Shown here one piece after another: positions 32,951 through 38,117 of a DNA stretch of 38,117 nucleotides. Source of the DNA: Lachnospiraceae bacterium (lineage in GTDB: Bacteria > Bacillota > Clostridia > Lachnospirales > Lachnospiraceae); assembly GCA_900770225.1 (NCBI GenBank), contig CAAGJU010000382.1, positions 1 to 38,117 of the forward strand, read 5' to 3'. Position 1 is the first letter of the stretch, and every line of letters starts with the position of its first letter. Under the pieces are notes generated by a model, which ran no database searches, had not been told where the DNA came from, and saw nothing but the letters and a program-made list of their open reading frames with translations. A program made the position numbers and the translations under genes.

Positions 32951-34723
32951 ATGGAAAAAGAAGAATTTTTACAGGTTTACCGTCACTCACTGGCTCACAT
33001 CCTCGCAAAGGCTGTCATTGAACTCTTCGGTAAAGAGAATGTACAGTACGCGATCGGACCGCAGATCGAAAACGGTCTCTACTATGATTTCGTTCTGCCG
33101 CGCACATTGACCACCGATGACTACAAGCCCATCGAGGACAAGATGCACGAGATCATCAAGCGTCGCGAGGACTGGACGCGCAAAGAGGTCACCCGGGAAG
33201 AAGCGCTTGAGATTTTCAAGGGCCAGAAGTTCAAGACCGAGCTCATCGAGGATCTTCCGGCGGATGAAAAAATAACGGTTTACTATACAGGCAACGACTA
33301 CGTGGATCTGTGCCGTGGCCCGCATGTGGACAACTCTCAGGAACTGATGAACGTGGCATTTGAGGTGCGTTCCATCTCCGGTGCCTACTGGAGAGGCGAT
33401 GAGAAGAGAGATCAGCTGCAGCGTATCTACGTATCGGCATTCCCGGACAAGCAGCAGCTCAAGGATTACAAAAAATTCCTGAAAGAGGCGGCAGAGCGCG
33501 ATCATAAGAAACTCGGACCGCAGCAGGAGCTGTTCATGTTTGATGAGACGGCACCGGGCATGCCTTACTGGCTGCCGAGGGGCTGGAAGCTCTTCAATGC
33601 GCTTCTTGATTTCTGGAGAGGTATTCATGAGGAGCACGGATATCAGGAGATCTCCGGACCGATCCTTTCCAATGCAAAGCTCTGGCAGACTTCCGGTCAC
33701 TGGGGCCACTACAAGGAAAATATGTTCATCATCCCCGGTGAAAAAGAGGATGAGAGCGATTACTATGCAGCAAAACCGATGAACTGCCCGAACGCGATCA
33801 AGGTTTACCAGAAGCATCTGCGCTCCTACCGTGATCTTCCGTTCCGTATCGCACAGGTTGACTGCATCCACAGGAAAGAAAAATCCGGCGAGCTGAACGG
33901 ACTCTTCCGTGTGCAGATGTTCCGTCAGGATGATGCGCACATTCTCGTATCGGAGGATCAGATCGCCGATGAGATCAAGGATATCATGTCCATCGCGACA
34001 GAGATCTACGGTACATTCGGACTGACCTACCGTGCGGAGCTTTCCACCCGTCCGGATGACTACATGGGCGATATCAATACCTGGAACCAGGCAGAGGCAG
34101 ATCTCAAGGATATCCTGAACGAGGTTTACGGCGAAGGTAATTATGAGATCAACGAGGGCGACGGTGCGTTCTACGGACCGAAGATCGACCTGCAGATGAA
34201 GGATGCGCTCGGCCGTGAATGGCAGATGGGTACGATCCAGCTTGACTTCCAGCTTCCGCTGAACTTCGGCATGAAATACATGGCGCAGGACGGCACGGTA
34301 AAGCAGCCCGTCATGATCCACCGCGCAATTTTCGGCTCGATGGAGCGTTTCATCGGTATCCTGATTGAGAACTACAAGGCAGCATTCCCGTTCTGGCTCA
34401 GCCCTTATCAGGTAGGCGTCGTTCCGATTCGCCCTGAGCATAACGAGTATGCGAAAAAGGTCGTAAAGGCACTCAAGGACGCCGGCATCCGCGTGGAGGT
34501 GGATTACGCCGACAAGAACATGAATGAGAAGATCAAGACCTTCAAGACCTTCCATGATCCGTATATTATCGTCGTAGGAGATAAAGAGGCACAGGACGGC
34601 ACTGTTTCCATCACCGTTCGCGGACAGAAGCAGCAGCTTCATGATGTCCCGCTGGCAAAGCTTGTGGAGATGTGCACCGCCATGGAGCGCACACATTCCA
34701 AGGAGCTGATCTCTTCGATCTGA
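32951..34723 (+). CDS. thrS: Threonyl-tRNA synthetase lacking the N-terminal TGS domain
   Basis: The 590-residue enzyme begins at the editing/second domain (YRHSLAHILAKAVIELFG, HxxxH type) rather than the TGS domain found at the start of most ThrS. The catalytic core has PMNCPNAIKVY (zinc Cys), class II motif 2 around RIAQVDCIHRKEKSGELNGL and RQDDAHIL, and motif 3 in HRAIFGSMERFIGIL. The ATG at 32951 has AAAGGAGAAG upstream. It charges tRNA-Thr. Regulation may use the short leader hairpins rather than a T-box. Confidence 0.95.
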   Translation: MEKEEFLQVYRHSLAHILAKAVIELFGKENVQYAIGPQIENGLYYDFVLPRTLTTDDYKPIEDKMHEIIKRREDWTRKEVTREEALEIFKGQKFKTELIEDLPADEKITVYYTGNDYVDLCRGPHVDNSQELMNVAFEVRSISGAYWRGDEKRDQLQRIYVSAFPDKQQLKDYKKFLKEAAERDHKKLGPQQELFMFDETAPGMPYWLPRGWKLFNALLDFWRGIHEEHGYQEISGPILSNAKLWQTSGHWGHYKENMFIIPGEKEDESDYYAAKPMNCPNAIKVYQKHLRSYRDLPFRIAQVDCIHRKEKSGELNGLFRVQMFRQDDAHILVSEDQIADEIKDIMSIATEIYGTFGLTYRAELSTRPDDYMGDINTWNQAEADLKDILNEVYGEGNYEINEGDGAFYGPKIDLQMKDALGREWQMGTIQLDFQLPLNFGMKYMAQDGTVKQPVMIHRAIFGSMERFIGILIENYKAAFPFWLSPYQVGVVPIRPEHNEYAKKVVKALKDAGIRVEVDYADKNMNEKIKTFKTFHDPYIIVVGDKEAQDGTVSITVRGQKQQLHDVPLAKLVEMCTAMERTHSKELISSI

Positions 34724-34729
34724 CACCTT

Positions 34730-34758
34730 GCGGCCGGGGAGCGCTCCCCGGCCGCTTT
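34730..34758 (+). terminator. Terminator of thrS
   Basis: GCGGCCGGGGA (34730-34740) and TCCCCGGCCGC (34745-34755) form a perfect 11-bp stem with a GCGC loop, followed by TTT. Confidence 0.88.
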
Positions 34759-34937
34759 ATAAAACGCAGGTGATATATCCTCATGTGTCCGACACCGTAC
34801 CCCCCCTGGATGGGAAGAATTCCGCGGGAAAATCCTTAAACCGTGAAAAGCCGGGTAAAGGGAACTCTTTGCGTCGGAAAAGAAGACGGCAGAAAAGCCA
34901 TGATGTCGGTGCAGACAGAAGTAAGAGAGTACAGATC

Positions 34938-36929
34938 ATGACAAGGCAGAGAAAACCCGGTGAAAAAAGTAAATACAAAGGTGCCGCGTTCGTATCCGAC
35001 TGGAATTACGAGGTGATCTACCAGTATTTTCAGGGGTTCATCAGATATATCGGGGAAAATCCTGATTTTTCTATCGATGTGTTTGATGATTTCGGCATCT
35101 ACGGAGCGAGTGTGGCGCATAATTCCACTGGCAGAGGCGGTATGGAGGTCTTTGAGATCCCCGACCTGCAGCAGTACGACGGTATCATCATTCAGGGTGA
35201 TATCGGCTGGCCCGAAGTCATGCAGCAGCGCGTGATCCGCTGCTGCTGCGACAGCAATGTGCCGATCATGTCGCTCAATTATCCGCTCGCTGACAGTACC
35301 TACGTCGGAACGGATAACTATGCCGCGATGACGGCTGTCATGGAGCACCTGTTTCATGATCATCATGTGAAAACAGTTGCTTTTGTACGTGGCCCGCAGA
35401 ACAGCGGAGAGGCCGAGCTGCGCCGCCAGGCTTTTGAGGATGCCTGTGAACGTCATGGTATCCGGCCCGAACAGCGTCGAATGTATAATAATTCGTGGTC
35501 GGTCGAATCCGGTGAAAAAGCGGCTGCTGAAATCATAGCTGACGGAATTCCGGAGGCCATTGTATGCGCGAATGACTGGCTTGCCATGGGCGTGATCAGC
35601 AAACTGAAGGAAGCAGGCCGGAGAGTGCCGGATGACGTGCTGGTTACGGGCTTCGATGATATTCCGGATGCGAAATATCACAGTCCGCGACTGACGACGG
35701 TCAACCGGGATTTTGCCAGCGTCTCCTGTGCAGCCTGCCGGTACATCGTCGATATTGCCGATGGCAGACGGAAGCCTTCCGCACATGATTACAGCCCGTT
35801 TGTTCTGGTGGCTTCAGAGTCCTGCGGCTGTCATGATTCCATTCCCGGACGGGATGAGGTCAAGAATAAATACCAGAGTCTGCTGGGAAGCGTTCGCCGG
35901 CTGTACCGTGTGCAGGATACATTTCTGCCTGATCTGCAGGCGGCCGGATCCCTGCGCGAATTCATGGATATTTTTGAAAAAAAGGCATTGAAGGAGCTGG
36001 AATGCAGCTGGGCCTGCATCGTCCTCAACCCTGACTTTGTCCTGCACTATACGGAAGATCACCTGTATTCCACATATCCCGACCGGATGCTGCTGATGGC
36101 TGTTGCCGGAGACAGGCCGGCTGAGCTCAGGATCGATCCGGAGCTGCAGGGATATATGCTCTTTAACAAGGAAGGCGTGATCCCCGATATTCTGAAGAAG
36201 CCGAATCAGCTGCTGGCGGTGTATCCGCTGCACGATCATGAGATGAACTACGGATACCTGGTGATCGACGGGCTTTCTCCGTTAGCCGACTATAATACGC
36301 TGGAAGTCCTTCTCACGCAGCTGGCGCAGATTATCGCCGCCATCCGCAGCCGAAGCTATATCCGCGAAATGAATAAGGAGCTCTCGGAGATATCCTTTAC
36401 GGATCCCCTCACCGGGCTGTACAACCGCTACGGATACCGGCGTTTCGGGGAAAAATACTTCGAGAGTAAAAAAATACAGGGGCAGACCGTTTATTTTTAC
36501 TTCACCGATATTGATGATATGAAAAATATCAATGACCATTATGGTCATGAAGCAGGAGACACAGCCATACGTCTGACGGGATCTGCTCTTCTTGAACAGT
36601 GCAGGCGCCGCGGCGGCTTTGCCATGCGCTACGGCGGCGACGAGTTCCTGTATCTGACCGACAGGGGAGATGCGGAAGTTGTCAGCGAGATCGAGGCGTC
36701 GATTCAGCGCCAGATTGAAAATGAGAAATTCCCCGTGAAGTTTACGGTAAGCACCGGCGTGTTCTGCACAACGGAGAAATCGATCCGTGATATTGCCGAC
36801 GGCATCACCGAGGCGGATAACCGCATGTACAGTGTCAAGCAGAAAAAGCACATCGAGCGCCGGCATCATCCGTTCACGTATCCGCAGAGCAGTGGGGAAG
36901 GTACGGATAAGCCGGGTGATGACTTTTGA
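34938..36929 (+). CDS. LacI-type sugar-binding sensor fused to a GGDEF diguanylate cyclase
   Basis: The 663-residue protein starts with a periplasmic-binding-protein-like domain of the LacI/GalR sensor type (residues ~15-295: AFVSDWNYEVIYQYFQGF, VPIMSLNYPLADSTYVGTDN, GFDDIPDAKYHSPRLTTV). A middle ~200-residue region possibly of GAF type follows, then a C-terminal GGDEF domain with RYGGDEFLYL (566-570). No membrane helix or signal peptide is seen, so the sensor is cytosolic and lacks the usual LacI DNA-binding helix-turn-helix. The I-site RxxD is absent. It probably makes c-di-GMP in response to a small ligand. The start at 34938 is chosen because an earlier frame from 34728 spans the thrS terminator; its ribosome binding site is weak. 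Confidence 0.88.
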   Translation: MTRQRKPGEKSKYKGAAFVSDWNYEVIYQYFQGFIRYIGENPDFSIDVFDDFGIYGASVAHNSTGRGGMEVFEIPDLQQYDGIIIQGDIGWPEVMQQRVIRCCCDSNVPIMSLNYPLADSTYVGTDNYAAMTAVMEHLFHDHHVKTVAFVRGPQNSGEAELRRQAFEDACERHGIRPEQRRMYNNSWSVESGEKAAAEIIADGIPEAIVCANDWLAMGVISKLKEAGRRVPDDVLVTGFDDIPDAKYHSPRLTTVNRDFASVSCAACRYIVDIADGRRKPSAHDYSPFVLVASESCGCHDSIPGRDEVKNKYQSLLGSVRRLYRVQDTFLPDLQAAGSLREFMDIFEKKALKELECSWACIVLNPDFVLHYTEDHLYSTYPDRMLLMAVAGDRPAELRIDPELQGYMLFNKEGVIPDILKKPNQLLAVYPLHDHEMNYGYLVIDGLSPLADYNTLEVLLTQLAQIIAAIRSRSYIREMNKELSEISFTDPLTGLYNRYGYRRFGEKYFESKKIQGQTVYFYFTDIDDMKNINDHYGHEAGDTAIRLTGSALLEQCRRRGGFAMRYGGDEFLYLTDRGDAEVVSEIEASIQRQIENEKFPVKFTVSTGVFCTTEKSIRDIADGITEADNRMYSVKQKKHIERRHHPFTYPQSSGEGTDKPGDDF

Positions 36930-36961
36930 CACGGTTATCATCATATAAAGGAGTGATAGAA

Positions 36962-37849
36962 ATGCTGCATCTGACAAACCGCAGACCGGGGCGCAACGAC
37001 CCCTGCTGGTGCGGAAGCGGTAAAAAATACAAGTACTGCCATCAGGAATTTGACAATAAACTGGAGCACTTTGAGACGCTTGGCATTCAGGTGCCGAAGC
37101 ACAGCATGATCAAGACGCCGGAGCAGGTCGAAGGTATCCGCGAGAGTGCGAAGGTCAATATTGCCGTTCTCGATGAGGTGGCCTCGAAGATCCGCGAGGG
37201 CATGAGCACAGAGGAAATCGACCGCATCGTCTATGATACGACGGTAAAAATGGACGCCATTCCGGCGCCGCTTCACTACGAAGGTTTTCCGAAAAGTGTC
37301 TGCACCTCGATCAACAATGTCGTATGCCACGGCATTCCCTCGGAGGATGAGATCCTGCAGGAGGGAGATATTATCAATGTCGATGTGTCGACGATCAGGA
37401 ACGGTTATTTTTCCGATTCATCCCGTATGTTCATCATCGGTGAGACAGATCCGGCGTGGAAAAAACTTGTCGATGTGACGAAGGAGTGTGTGGAGATCGG
37501 TGTGAAGGCTGTGAAGCCCTGGACACAGCTGGGCAATATGAGCAACGCGGTGCACATGCACGCGGTGGAGAACGGATTTTCCGTCGTCCGGGAGATCGGC
37601 GGTCACGGCTGCGGCTGCGAATTCCACGAGGATCCGTGGGTGAGCTTCGTCGCGGAGCCGAACACCGGTATTCTGATGGTTCCCGGCATGTGCTTCACCA
37701 TCGAGCCGATGGTCAACATGGGCACCGATGAGATCTTCCAGGACGAGGACAACGGCTGGACCATTTACACAGAAGATGACCAGCCGTCGGCACAGTGGGA
37801 AGTACAGGTGCTCGTGACAGAGGATGGCTGCGAGGTCATTACCTACTGA
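36962..37849 (+). CDS. map: Type I methionine aminopeptidase with N-terminal SEC-C motif
   Basis: The 295-residue enzyme has a SEC-C zinc motif (RPGRNDPCWCGSGKKYKYCH, residues ~8-27), followed by the pita-bread peptidase fold. The metal ligands are visible in NVDVSTIRNGYFSDSSRMF, GGHGCGCEFHEDP, CFTIEPMV and WEVQVLVTE. It removes the initiator methionine. The SEC-C variant, known for MapA-like proteins in Clostridia, may tether it to ribosomes. The ATG at 36962 has AAGGAG upstream, whereas the ATG at 36926 has none. Confidence 0.93.
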   Translation: MLHLTNRRPGRNDPCWCGSGKKYKYCHQEFDNKLEHFETLGIQVPKHSMIKTPEQVEGIRESAKVNIAVLDEVASKIREGMSTEEIDRIVYDTTVKMDAIPAPLHYEGFPKSVCTSINNVVCHGIPSEDEILQEGDIINVDVSTIRNGYFSDSSRMFIIGETDPAWKKLVDVTKECVEIGVKAVKPWTQLGNMSNAVHMHAVENGFSVVREIGGHGCGCEFHEDPWVSFVAEPNTGILMVPGMCFTIEPMVNMGTDEIFQDEDNGWTIYTEDDQPSAQWEVQVLVTEDGCEVITY

Positions 37850-37868
37850 GAAACCATAAAATCTGTAT

Positions 37869-37920
37869 AAACGGCGCAGTTTCCGGAGGATGCGCATCTT
37901 TCGGAGATGCGCCGTTTTTT
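37869..37920 (+). terminator. Terminator of the methionine aminopeptidase gene
   Basis: AAACGGCGCA (37869-37878) pairs with TGCGCCGTTT (37908-37917) and runs into a six-T stretch; an inner hairpin, GGATGCGCATCTTTC, sits in the loop. Confidence 0.85.
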
Positions 37921-37936
37921 GCGGTAATGAAGTTAC

Positions 37937-38110
37937 TGTTCACTCTTTGCCAGCCACTGTCACACATGGAGACTTCCAGCCTCGACACGCTCTCGCTTGT
38001 CCTCGGCGTAGCGGTGATAAATTCGTCCATCGCTAACGCTCGGACTCATTAACCACCGACGCCTGCGGAGGTCTCGGCTTGGGAGTCTCCATGTGTTCCG
38101 TGGCTCTGGC
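37937..38110. repeat. Structured dispersed repeat B, copy 2
   Basis: This is a second copy of the element at 30749-30923, nearly identical in its outer arms and changed in the tip. The tip stem just outside the TCC-GGA hairpin is AAT:ATT here against AGC:GCT in copy 1, a paired change. The right outer flank meets the window end. Confidence 0.78.
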
Positions 38111-38117
38111 GTACGTC

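Noticed and set aside
32987..34726. 579-residue antisense frame over thrS
   Set aside because: Same reason: it mirrors the conserved thrS coding strand and has no domain of its own.
34728..34937. Upstream extension of the sensor-GGDEF gene
   Set aside because: The added residues are translated from the thrS terminator hairpin and have no homology; the later ATG matches the domain start.

Overview
The window looks like a chromosomal piece of a strictly anaerobic, moderately GC-rich Clostridia member, most likely Lachnospiraceae. This is an inference from gene content: a radical-SAM pair of the TIGR03960/TIGR03936 type, a monomeric [FeFe]-hydrogenase, the oxygen-independent cobalamin route (CbiA/B/C/P/ET), a type III glutamine synthetase, an ammonium transporter with a fused PII domain, and Gram-positive style ribosome binding sites. 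No genus is claimed.

Layout. Bases 1-16.5 kb are almost entirely minus strand: a structured repeat (element A), the radical-SAM pair with a 30-residue ORF wedged between them, a group-B-like [FeFe]-hydrogenase, a two-gene ABC transporter without a visible binding protein, a plus-strand orphan HicB-like protein, and an AT-rich island holding an AbiE-type toxin/antitoxin pair with an operator-like palindrome pair around its promoter. A cobalamin run follows (cbiET, cbiA, cbiB, cobD, cbiP, cbiC in transcription order). Bases 16.6-17.1 kb are a divergent control region containing a larger copy of element A, a promoter and a terminator-bearing leader.

From 17.15 kb everything is on the plus strand. 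First comes an ammonium-assimilation block (glnA type III, gltB, gltD, amt-PII) in which both glnA and amt have a terminator hairpin between the probable transcription start and the start codon. Then come a Lon-like AAA+ ATPase without a protease domain, a membrane-anchored C39-type peptidase, a family 2 glycosyltransferase, a YcxB-like membrane protein, thrS without a TGS domain, a cytosolic sugar-sensor/GGDEF fusion and a SEC-C methionine aminopeptidase.

How the parts work together. GlnA and GltBD form the GS-GOGAT cycle, fed by the ammonium channel, whose fused PII domain probably gates it. The cobalamin genes cover late corrin-ring steps, amidations and the aminopropanol arm; the other ring genes must lie elsewhere.

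The most unusual content is non-coding. Element A (bases 1-157 and 16605-16947) and element B (bases 30749-30923 and 37937-38110) are dispersed intergenic elements that fold into long hairpins. In both families the two copies differ by paired changes that keep a stem, which suggests selected RNA or single-strand structure. Other features to check are the 65-bp triplication of the cbiET 3' end and the coupled 30-residue ORF between the radical-SAM genes.
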